From positions 1 through 6,894 of the forward strand of contig WFTY01000501.1 in NCBI GenBank assembly GCA_015485245.1: 6,894 nt of DNA, written 5' to 3'. This DNA is from Anaerolineales bacterium. GTDB lineage: Bacteria; Chloroflexota; Anaerolineae; Anaerolineales; UBA11858. Position 1 is the stretch's first letter; each line of letters begins with the position of its first letter. The notes beneath the pieces are model-generated. The model did not search any database. It was not told where the DNA came from and was given only the letters and a program-made list of their open reading frames with translations. Below, in pieces: positions 1-5,154 of this stretch. The translations under genes and the position numbers were made by a program.

Positions 1-1769
1 TCGAAATCCGCACCGACGACGGCAGCAACCCCCCGGCGTTGGATGTCGCTAACCTGGTTCTCAAACAACTGCTCCTGATGCGTTTTTACGCCGACCCCGA
101 TTTCGCCCGCAGTTTCCGCTACGATGCCGAAGACATTGCCCGCGCCCGGCGCAACGAGGCCGCCGCCGCTCATCGCAGCCTGGAGGCTGAGATTGAGAAC
201 CCCCTCACCGGCAAACCGGTGGCGATGCGCGCTTTCTTGCGTTGGACTCTGGCGCAGGTGACGCCGCTGGCCGAAGCCCTGGGCTGGGGTGAACTGCTGA
301 CGCCCCTGGTGGAGATGGCGGACGGCGCGCCGAACACCGCCCAGCGTTTGCGGGCGCGTCTGCTGGAGAGCGGCGTGGACCCCGAGGACGTTCCCGCCGA
401 TGTACTGCGTCAACTGGCGGAGGAGCGTGAAGTGGAGGTGGCCGCGGCGATGGAGCAACTGGCGGCCGACCAGGAGCTTTTGGCCTGCGAGCATAACAAG
501 CTGGGAGAACTGGTACAATTTGCTCGCCATGACGTGCGCCGCGACCCCGAAGCGCCCATTCGTTTTCGACCCGTGGAGAGTATTCGAGAAATGCGTTTCC
601 CTGATAAAACCGTTGAGATTGTTGAGCTGTCTAAAAAGTTGATTCGGATCCCCTCCGTGACCGTAGGCGGCGGTTCGGAGCATATGGATGAGGTGCAGCG
701 CGCCGCCACGCTGATCTACGATTATCTGCGCGATCATGGCCTGGAGGTGCGTTATTTCAACCACGCGCAGTATCCGGCCATCCTGGCCGGATTCCCCGGC
801 GAGCTGCTCGCGCCGGTGATGTTGAGCGGCCATGTCGACGTGGTGGCCCCTGAACCCGACGAGGGACAGTTTGAACCCCGCGTGGAGGGCGATTACCTGT
901 GGGGGCGCGGCGCGGCGGATATGAAGACCGTGGTGGCGACGTATATGGTGTGGATGAAGGACGCCCTCAAAGCCGGGCCGCCGTACCCGCCGGTCAACCT
1001 GCTGCTGGTGGGCAATGAGGAGACCGGCGAGCAGGAAGCGATGGGCACGCCGCACGTGCTGGCGGCCCTCGCCGAGGAGAGCGGCTATGCCCCGAAACTG
1101 TTCATCGCTGGGGAACGTACCGAAGTCAGTGGACAGGCGTTGTGGGGCGAGGTGTGCATTCAGAATCGCGGCATGATGCGTTTTGACGTAGTGGCGCGCG
1201 GCCAGCGTGGACATACCGGCGTAGCCGGGAGCGCAGGCGACCTGAGCGAGCGGCTGATTGCGGCTCGTGATGCGCTGAACGACATCATGGCGCGTCATCT
1301 CACCCTGACAAGCGAAGACGGCTGGCAATCACAGGCGCGCTTCCCCTTTATCAATGTGGGCACGCCGGGGGTGTACAACATCACCGCCGATTACGGCGTG
1401 CTGGGGGTCGAGATCCGTCCTATCCCGCAGGATGATATTGACGCCTTGTTCGGTGCGGTGCAGGCTTACTGCGCTGAAAACGACCTGGAACTGGCGAACG
1501 TACTGATGGAAAGCGGCATCGCCTGCGACCCTGAAAATCCCTACCTGAAGGCGCTGCTGCAGGCCGTGGAGACCGCATCCGGCGCGCCGGCCCCAGTGGG
1601 GCGCAAACTGGCCGGCACCAGCGCCCGCTTCGCCCCCGGCGGTCAGGGCGTGGTGTGGGGGCAGAGCGGGATCGGTCCTCACTCAGCGGAGGAGCGACAC
1701 TACATCCCCTCGATTGAGCCGTATTACCGCGCGCTGCAGGCGTTCGGGGAGGCGTTGAGGGCGGTATAG
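1..1769 (+). CDS. GCS2-ligase-like C-terminus fused to M20 metallopeptidase (5' partial)
   Basis: The frame is open from the window's left edge (first whole codon at 3) to TAG at 1767-1769, so the true start lies upstream; the TTG at 39 has no ribosome-binding site and is only the first possible in-window start. The first ~196 residues resemble the C-terminal part of GCS2 carboxylate-amine/glutamate-cysteine ligases (YbdK/EgtA type): an RxNE segment, an AEIENPLTGKPV stretch, then PLAEALGWGELL and an NTAQRLRARL helix. This is recalled family resemblance and moderately sure. From Met at 591 follows a full-length M20 peptidase (392 residues). Numbered from that Met, metal and catalytic residues are all present: H81 and D83 (GHVDVV), D110 (GRGAADMK), E143/E144 (GNEETGE), E175, dimerisation-domain H208 (RGHTG), R276, H364 (GPHSAEE). 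It is therefore expected to be an active di-zinc amidohydrolase/carboxypeptidase, probably cytoplasmic; the substrate is unknown. Met591 has a weak GGAG at 575-578, so a separate internal product is possible. Confidence 0.85.
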   Translation, partial: EIRTDDGSNPPALDVANLVLKQLLLMRFYADPDFARSFRYDAEDIARARRNEAAAAHRSLEAEIENPLTGKPVAMRAFLRWTLAQVTPLAEALGWGELLTPLVEMADGAPNTAQRLRARLLESGVDPEDVPADVLRQLAEEREVEVAAAMEQLAADQELLACEHNKLGELVQFARHDVRRDPEAPIRFRPVESIREMRFPDKTVEIVELSKKLIRIPSVTVGGGSEHMDEVQRAATLIYDYLRDHGLEVRYFNHAQYPAILAGFPGELLAPVMLSGHVDVVAPEPDEGQFEPRVEGDYLWGRGAADMKTVVATYMVWMKDALKAGPPYPPVNLLLVGNEETGEQEAMGTPHVLAALAEESGYAPKLFIAGERTEVSGQALWGEVCIQNRGMMRFDVVARGQRGHTGVAGSAGDLSERLIAARDALNDIMARHLTLTSEDGWQSQARFPFINVGTPGVYNITADYGVLGVEIRPIPQDDIDALFGAVQAYCAENDLELANVLMESGIACDPENPYLKALLQAVETASGAPAPVGRKLAGTSARFAPGGQGVVWGQSGIGPHSAEERHYIPSIEPYYRALQAFGEALRAV

Positions 1770-1798
1770 TTTTTCTGACCGCTGGTATGCGGCGGTGT

Positions 1799-2917
1799 TC
1801 ACCCTGCGGCGATTTCTACGGCATCCTTCGGTGTATAGCCCCAACGCCGGATATCTGCTGCCCAACATTTCTCGATGCGCCTGATCTGCTCGGAGGTCAA
1901 CGAGTAGCGGTTCTTCTGGTAGTCTTTTTGTGAATCGATGTAGGCCTGAAAAGCAGGGCGCGAGGCATCAAACCCGTGTAGACCTAACTGGCTGTAGATG
2001 CGCTCGATTTGTTCCAGTGGGCGCTGTTCGAAATCTTCGAAACAGACTTCAACAAGATTTCCCGCGGGAATCAAGTGTTTATCGCGCTGGTAACGCGTCA
2101 TGATTTGCTGGTAAATTTCCAGGATATTCTCATCCAGTTCTTCATCGTTGATATCTTGTAACTGCCAGTCAACGATATAGGCTGTGTAGAAATTCTTTAT
2201 CGAGGGAAACATGACATAGGGATTGCGGTAAAGGAAGATGAATTGAGCGCTGGGAAACATTTTCAGGAGCGCAGGGATGCGGGCTGTGTCGGGCGGGTTC
2301 TTGATGAGCAGCCGCTTGCCGTTGTTTGCCAGGGTGCAGGCTTTTAGGATTTCCAGGTAAGTTGTTTCCCATTGCTGCTGGACATCCTCGGCTGAATCCC
2401 CCTCGAACAGGACAGAGGTGCGAAAGTAGTCCATCATGCGGTTGGGGAAACAGAACCCCTGGTAGAAACCGTAAGGGATCAGATTCCCGATGGCATGTTC
2501 GGGCTCCTCCGGGGATTCCGGCGAGACCAGGACGTTGTCCATCGGGCGCTTTTCGTGCAGGAAGAGATTGAAAATATTTCGGATGGGTTGTCCCAGGAGG
2601 AACATTGCCGGAAGGAGCGCCTGAGTGGTTGAGATAAACCCCCATTGTGGGTCCTGGGTCAACAGGTTCATGAAATAGGTTCCCCCACAGCGATAATGGC
2701 CGAGTACGAAGACCGGGTCATGCTCGAGAGTGACGGCCTCGATCCTGTGCTTGTAGATTCGGCGTTGCAGTGCCCGCACAGGAGCGAACAGAGTTGTCAT
2801 CAGTGTGATGTATGCGGCCCGCAAACGGTATTTTTTATCTACCGGGTGGTTGTCTTTTCGCAGGCGCAGCCAGTTTGTAAGACTTCCACCGGCCAGCGGG
2901 TTTTCAGTGATCTTCAT
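1799..2917 (-). CDS. Sulfotransferase family protein (PAPS-dependent)
   Basis: A 372-residue protein of the Sulfotransfer_3-like family, expected to move a sulfuryl group from PAPS to a hydroxyl or amine; the acceptor cannot be read from the sequence. The 5'-phosphosulfate loop is at residues 70-83 (FVLGHYRCGGTYFM), with RCGGTY in place of the commoner RSGTT. The 3'-phosphate-binding part is LLIKNPP (203-209) followed by IFLYRNPYVMFPS (227-239), giving R231 and S239. A CFEDF segment at 292-296 matches the family's later YEDL-type strand. Start: ATG at 2915-2917 has GGAG at 2925-2928, 7 nt upstream. No signal peptide is evident; the hydrophobic stretch near 98-120 is probably buried core. The gene is monocistronic, convergent with the peptidase gene (29 nt gap) and divergent from the SDR gene. 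Its DNA is poorer in G+C than the neighbours (25 of 60 at 2161-2220, against 46 of 60 at 6301-6360), which hints at acquisition by transfer. Confidence 0.85.
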   Translation of the reverse strand: MKITENPLAGGSLTNWLRLRKDNHPVDKKYRLRAAYITLMTTLFAPVRALQRRIYKHRIEAVTLEHDPVFVLGHYRCGGTYFMNLLTQDPQWGFISTTQALLPAMFLLGQPIRNIFNLFLHEKRPMDNVLVSPESPEEPEHAIGNLIPYGFYQGFCFPNRMMDYFRTSVLFEGDSAEDVQQQWETTYLEILKACTLANNGKRLLIKNPPDTARIPALLKMFPSAQFIFLYRNPYVMFPSIKNFYTAYIVDWQLQDINDEELDENILEIYQQIMTRYQRDKHLIPAGNLVEVCFEDFEQRPLEQIERIYSQLGLHGFDASRPAFQAYIDSQKDYQKNRYSLTSEQIRRIEKCWAADIRRWGYTPKDAVEIAAG

Positions 2918-2959
2918 GGGATGTCTCCAGGTTCGGTTTTTTCAGGGATGCCACCAGCA

Positions 2960-2977
2960 AGTTTTTGGTGAAAAACT
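2960..2977. repeat. Small AT-rich inverted repeat upstream of sulfotransferase gene
   Basis: Seven-base arms AGTTTTT (2960-2966) and AAAAACT (2971-2977) flank a 4-nt centre. The element lies in the predicted 5' leader of the sulfotransferase gene, between its candidate promoter and its ribosome-binding site. It could be a protein-binding site or a weak RNA hairpin. It is not a convincing terminator, because no separate U-tract follows the arms on either strand. Confidence 0.3.
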
Positions 2978-2996
2978 CTTTTGTGAACTCGCGATA

Positions 2997-3005
2997 ACTA
3001 TACCA
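2997..3005 (-). promoter_or_regulatory. Candidate extended -10 promoter for the sulfotransferase gene
   Basis: Read on the minus strand this is TGGTATAGT, an extended -10 (TGn followed by TATAGT, 5 of 6 to consensus). No good -35 is found 16-18 nt upstream, as is common for extended -10 promoters. It predicts a start near 2990 and a leader of about 70 nt before the ATG at 2917. This is pattern matching only. Confidence 0.35.
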
Positions 3006-3024
3006 TTGCGCGCGACGAATTGGG

Positions 3025-3030
3025 TATAAT
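3025..3030 (+). promoter_or_regulatory. Perfect -10 box (TATAAT) for the SDR gene
   Basis: TATAAT matches the sigma-70-type -10 exactly and predicts a transcript starting around 3036-3038, which is the left end of the large inverted repeat. No clear -35 is seen (the hexamer at 17 nt spacing is ACCATT), so an activator or another sigma context may be needed. The leader to the ATG at 3120 would be about 83 nt. Confidence 0.5.
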
Positions 3031-3035
3031 AACCA

Positions 3036-3077
3036 CGGACGGCAGACGGCGGACCACGGTCCGCCGTCTGCCGTCCG
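3036..3077. repeat. 20-bp perfect inverted repeat with 2-nt centre (long hairpin)
   Basis: Bases 3036-3055 are the exact reverse complement of 3058-3077, separated by AC at 3056-3057. Transcribed, this gives a very GC-rich stem with a tiny loop at the extreme 5' end of the predicted SDR mRNA. No U-tract follows directly, so it is not a standard intrinsic terminator. The arms are built of heptads (GGACGGC, AGACGGC on the left; GCCGTCT, GCCGTCC on the right). It could be an mRNA 5' stabiliser, a protein-binding palindrome, a REP/MITE-like element, or a slippage product of the heptad repeat. Confidence 0.85.
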
Positions 3078-3097
3078 CTGTCCGTTGTCCGTCGTTA
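3063..3097 (+). repeat. Degenerate 7-nt tandem repeat, tract 1
   Basis: Read in steps of seven from 3063 the sequence is GCCGTCT, GCCGTCC, GCTGTCC, GTTGTCC, GTCGTTA, with consensus G-Y-Y-G-T-C-C. The first two units form the right arm of the inverted repeat. The tract ends about 10 nt before the AGGAG ribosome-binding site of the SDR gene. It resembles the short tandemly repeated heptanucleotides (STRR) known from cyanobacteria; the link is by analogy only. Confidence 0.7.
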
Positions 3098-3119
3098 CTT
3101 TTACCAGGAGCAACCCCTT

Positions 3120-3908
3120 ATGAATTCACCATCTTTCCCCGTCGCTATCATCACCGGCGCATCATCGGGCATTGGCGAGGCCACGGCGCGCCTGTTTGCT
3201 CAGAAGGGCTACCGCGTGGCGCTGGCGGCGCGTCGCCTGGAGCGGCTGGAAGCGCTTGCAGAGGAGATACGCGCTGCGGGCGGCGAGGCGTTACCCTTGC
3301 TTGCCGATGTCACCTCGCTGGAGGATATCGAATACATGGTGACGGCCACGCTGGACGCCTGGGGGCAGATTGATGTGCTGGTCAATAACGCCGGGTTTGG
3401 CCGCTTGCGATGGCTGCCCAACCTCGACCCCAAGAAAGATATCGAAGCGCAATTGCAAGTTAATTTATGGGGATTGATTCAGACCACGCGGGCAGTGCTG
3501 CCGCACATGCTGGAACGCCGCAGCGGGCATATCATCAACGTCTCTTCGGTGGCGGGGTGGGTGGCTTTGCCCTCTTACAGTATTTACAACGCCACCAAGT
3601 ACGGTGTGCGCGGCTTTACGGATGCTATGCGGCGGGAACTGCGCGGCAAGGGAGTGTACGTCTCCGGGGTGTATCCTGGCCCAGTAGAGACCGAGTTTGG
3701 TCAACACACCGGTGCCAAGGTGAAATCGCTGGCTGTGCCTCGCTTTGTTGTGCTGTCCGCGGAGGATATCGCCAGGGTGATCTGGAAACTGACACGCCGC
3801 CCACGGCGCGGTGTGATTGTCCCGTGGTATTATCGCCCCCTGGCCTGGGTGGAGTTTTTGCTGCCGGGTGTGGTGGATTGGTTCGTGGGGCGCGCTTTCA
3901 GGAGGTGA
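3120..3908 (+). CDS. Short-chain dehydrogenase/reductase (classical SDR)
   Basis: A 262-residue classical SDR oxidoreductase, typical length, acting on an unidentified carbonyl/alcohol substrate with a nicotinamide cofactor. The Rossmann glycine motif is TGASSGIG (12-19); R38/R39 just after the second strand suggest NADP(H) preference. NNAG is at 89-92, N115 in VNLWG, the catalytic serine in NVSS (142-143), and the Y156-x3-K160 pair in YNATK. PGPVETEF (186-193) follows as usual for the cofactor-binding loop. The C-terminal tail (about 229-262) is basic and then hydrophobic, with PWYYRP and FLLPGVVDW, as in DltE-like SDRs, and might associate with membrane. Start: ATG at 3120 has AGGAG at 3106-3110, 9 nt upstream. 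The gene follows a TATAAT and a long hairpin leader, and 7-nt repeats lie on both sides. A strong Shine-Dalgarno sequence overlaps its stop codon. Confidence 0.93.
   Translation: MNSPSFPVAIITGASSGIGEATARLFAQKGYRVALAARRLERLEALAEEIRAAGGEALPLLADVTSLEDIEYMVTATLDAWGQIDVLVNNAGFGRLRWLPNLDPKKDIEAQLQVNLWGLIQTTRAVLPHMLERRSGHIINVSSVAGWVALPSYSIYNATKYGVRGFTDAMRRELRGKGVYVSGVYPGPVETEFGQHTGAKVKSLAVPRFVVLSAEDIARVIWKLTRRPRRGVIVPWYYRPLAWVEFLLPGVVDWFVGRAFRR
3901..3908 (+). promoter_or_regulatory. Near-perfect Shine-Dalgarno over the SDR stop codon
   Basis: GGAGGTGA at 3901-3908 is complementary to the 16S rRNA 3' tail over its whole length and contains the SDR stop (TGA, 3906-3908). It sits 9 nt before a GTG at 3918, the layout of a translationally coupled downstream gene. 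The overlapping ATG at 3908 opens only five codons. Part of the run also encodes the Arg-Arg end of the SDR, so chance is not excluded. Confidence 0.5.
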
Positions 3909-3917
3909 TGACAAACC

Positions 3918-4067
3918 GTGGATGATAAACCGCAGCTTGTGCTGAACGCGCTCGAAGTATCTGCAGGCCGTCGCTCCTCGTTTGTTGTTTGCCCTCTGTC
4001 GTCCCTCGTCAGTCAGCGAGTGTTTTCGTTTCGGCGGCTGGTGTTTCTTCTTCCCCTTGCTCGCTGA
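3918..4067 (+). pseudogene. Short ORF after SDR, possible remnant of a lost downstream gene
   Basis: A GTG-started frame of 49 codons ending TGA at 4065-4067, preceded at 9 nt by the strong GGAGGTGA. The first ~17 codons (VDDKPQLVLNALEVSAG) look ordinary. From 3970 the frame runs through the 7-nt repeat tract, and from 4009 it runs antisense to the 3' end of the SepIVA-like gene. No family is recognised. The simplest reading is the start of a gene, once coupled to the SDR, that was cut by a repeat-associated rearrangement. A chance ORF is about as likely. Confidence 0.2.
3970..4018 (+). repeat. Degenerate 7-nt tandem repeat, tract 2
   Basis: Seven successive heptads: GTCGCTC, CTCGTTT, GTTGTTT, GCCCTCT, GTCGTCC, CTCGTCA, GTCAGCG. 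They share the G-Y-Y-G-T-C-C theme and the strand orientation of tract 1. The last units overlap the end of the SepIVA-like gene, supplying its stop codon (4009-4011 on the minus strand). Confidence 0.55.
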
Positions 4068-4506
4068 TGCTTTGCAAAGCCACGATGCCGTTGCGCGCCT
4101 GGTTGAGCAGACGTTCGAGTTCGGCCTCGATGCGTGAGAGCGTCTGGATGACGTAGTTATCTGCCTCGCGGCGGGTGCGTTCGGCCTCGCGCTCGGCCAG
4201 CTTGATGATCTCGTCGGCGCGGGCTTTGGCGGCCTGCACCACCGCGTCGCGCTCGACCAGTTGCTTGCTTTTCTCACGGGCCAGCGCCAGGGTGCGGTTG
4301 GCCTCCTCCTGCGCCTGGGCGAGGATGCGGTCGCGCTGGGTGAGGATTTGTTGGGCTTTTTTGACCTCTTCGGGGATGGTCACGCGCATCTGGTCGATTA
4401 AATCCAGCATGCGGTCTTCGTCCACGATGACGTTGCGAGTCATTGGGATTGGGCGACTGTCGTTGAAGAGTTCTTCCAGGCGATCTACCAGGTGCAAGAT
4501 GTCCAT
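4009..4506 (-). CDS. SepIVA/DivIVA-like coiled-coil protein
   Basis: A 165-residue protein with a short N-terminal segment (MDILHLVDRLEELF), a conserved-looking patch IPMTRNVIVDEDRMLDLIDQ (20-39), and a long charged heptad-type helix from about 45 to 142 rich in A, E, R, K and Q, then an acidic tail. The pattern recalls the SepIVA family of mycobacteria (DivIVA-like septation factors) and proteins labelled only as ATPase or hypothetical in Actinobacteria and Chloroflexota; no ATP-binding motif is present, so such a label would be misleading. The coiled coil also resembles ATP synthase subunit b, but there is no N-terminal membrane segment. Position next to coaD supports the SepIVA-like reading. 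Start: ATG at 4504-4506 with GGAGGAG at 4511-4517. The role inferred is scaffolding in septum or envelope growth. The usual downstream partners DUF177 and rpmF do not follow. Confidence 0.75.
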   Translation of the reverse strand: MDILHLVDRLEELFNDSRPIPMTRNVIVDEDRMLDLIDQMRVTIPEEVKKAQQILTQRDRILAQAQEEANRTLALAREKSKQLVERDAVVQAAKARADEIIKLAEREAERTRREADNYVIQTLSRIEAELERLLNQARNGIVALQSISEQGEEETPAAETKTLAD

Positions 4507-4561
4507 CGGGCTCCTCCCTCAGAGGCGCAGGCGAAGGGGCGAGGCGATTAATACGTTCATC

Positions 4562-4591
4562 AAGATAACACGGATTTTAAGTATTCGTCAA
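4562..4591 (-). promoter_or_regulatory. Candidate promoter for the SepIVA-like gene
   Basis: On the minus strand TTGACG (4591-4586, 5 of 6 to the -35 consensus) is followed after 18 nt by TATCTT (4567-4562, 4 of 6 to the -10). It predicts a start near 4555 and a leader of about 50 nt. It sits in the 105-nt gap after coaD, so the SepIVA-like gene may be transcribed both from here and by read-through. The leader holds three AGGCG repeats on the + strand (4523-4546). Confidence 0.45.
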
Positions 4592-4611
4592 GGATGCAGG
4601 TTCTGTGCCGT

Positions 4612-5136
4612 TCAGTCTCGTAGCGAGGAGGTGGGCACGATCTGCTGTTCTTTGCCTAGCTCATGGAATCGCTGACGCAGAGCAGCCTCCACGTGAGGCG
4701 GCACCAAACTGCTTACATCGCCGTCCAGCGAGGCGATCTCGCGCACCGTGGCGCCAGAGAGGAAGGTGTGCTCCTCGTGGGTGATCAGGGCGACGACCTC
4801 GATCTCCGGGGCCAGGCGGTTGTTCGCCAGCGCCATGCGGAACTCGTATTCGAAATCGGAGAAAACCCGCAGGCCGCGCACGATCACCTGGGCGCCGATG
4901 CGCTTGCAAAACTCGACCGTCAGGCCGCTGTAGCCGGTTACATTGATGTTCTTGTCGTCCTTAAAGGCTTCGCGCGTGAGCTGGATGCGCTCATCGGGGG
5001 TGAAGAGCAGCGTTTTCAGCGGGCGGTCGTAAACGGCAATGACGACCTCGTCGAACAGCCGCGCGGCGCGCCGGGCGATGTCGATATGGCCGTAGTGGAT
5101 GGGATCAAATGTCCCCGGAAATACAGCACGGATCAT
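4612..5136 (-). CDS. coaD: Phosphopantetheine adenylyltransferase
   Basis: A 174-residue enzyme (family about 160-170) that joins ATP and 4'-phosphopantetheine to dephospho-CoA and pyrophosphate, the penultimate step of coenzyme A synthesis, in the cytoplasm as a hexamer in characterised homologues. The nucleotidyltransferase motif is PGTFDPIHYGH (7-17), with HYGH where E. coli has TNGH. K41 lies in the loop that carries the E. coli pantetheine/ATP-contacting lysine. RGLRVFSDFEYEF (87-99) is the signature RGLR..DFEYE. The late FLSGATVREI (125-134) replaces the usual ISSS loop, and VSSLVPPHVEAAL (141-153) is typical of the C-terminus. The last ~15 residues are a lineage tail. Start: ATG at 5134-5136 with AAAGGA at 5144-5149, 7 nt upstream. 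It lies 18 nt after recG, so the two are probably co-transcribed. Confidence 0.95.
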   Translation of the reverse strand: MIRAVFPGTFDPIHYGHIDIARRAARLFDEVVIAVYDRPLKTLLFTPDERIQLTREAFKDDKNINVTGYSGLTVEFCKRIGAQVIVRGLRVFSDFEYEFRMALANNRLAPEIEVVALITHEEHTFLSGATVREIASLDGDVSSLVPPHVEAALRQRFHELGKEQQIVPTSSLRD

Positions 5137-5154
5137 AAAGCAATCCTTTGGTGA

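Noticed and set aside
1770..1798. Possible terminator between the convergent peptidase and sulfotransferase genes (ACCGC 1778-1782 with GCGGT 1792-1796)
   Set aside because: The stem is only five pairs with a nine-base loop, and the T-run at 1770-1774 is on the wrong side for the + strand and gives an A-run on the minus strand.
3036..3077. Reading the long inverted repeat as an intrinsic terminator
   Set aside because: It is followed by GC-rich heptads on the + strand and by CCGTGGTT-type sequence beyond the other arm, without a U-tract on either strand. A promoter -10 lies directly beside it.
3036..3097. Reading the repeats as a CRISPR array
   Set aside because: Units are 7 nt, contiguous and degenerate, with no spacers and no cas genes nearby.
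2904..3113. Minus-strand 69-codon frame through the divergent spacer
   Set aside because: It mostly translates the inverted repeat and heptads and overlaps the sulfotransferase start, with no motif.
3465..4277. A 270-codon minus-strand frame across the SDR end and the SepIVA-like gene
   Set aside because: It crosses two well-supported genes and a repeat tract, and has no family resemblance or ribosome-binding site.
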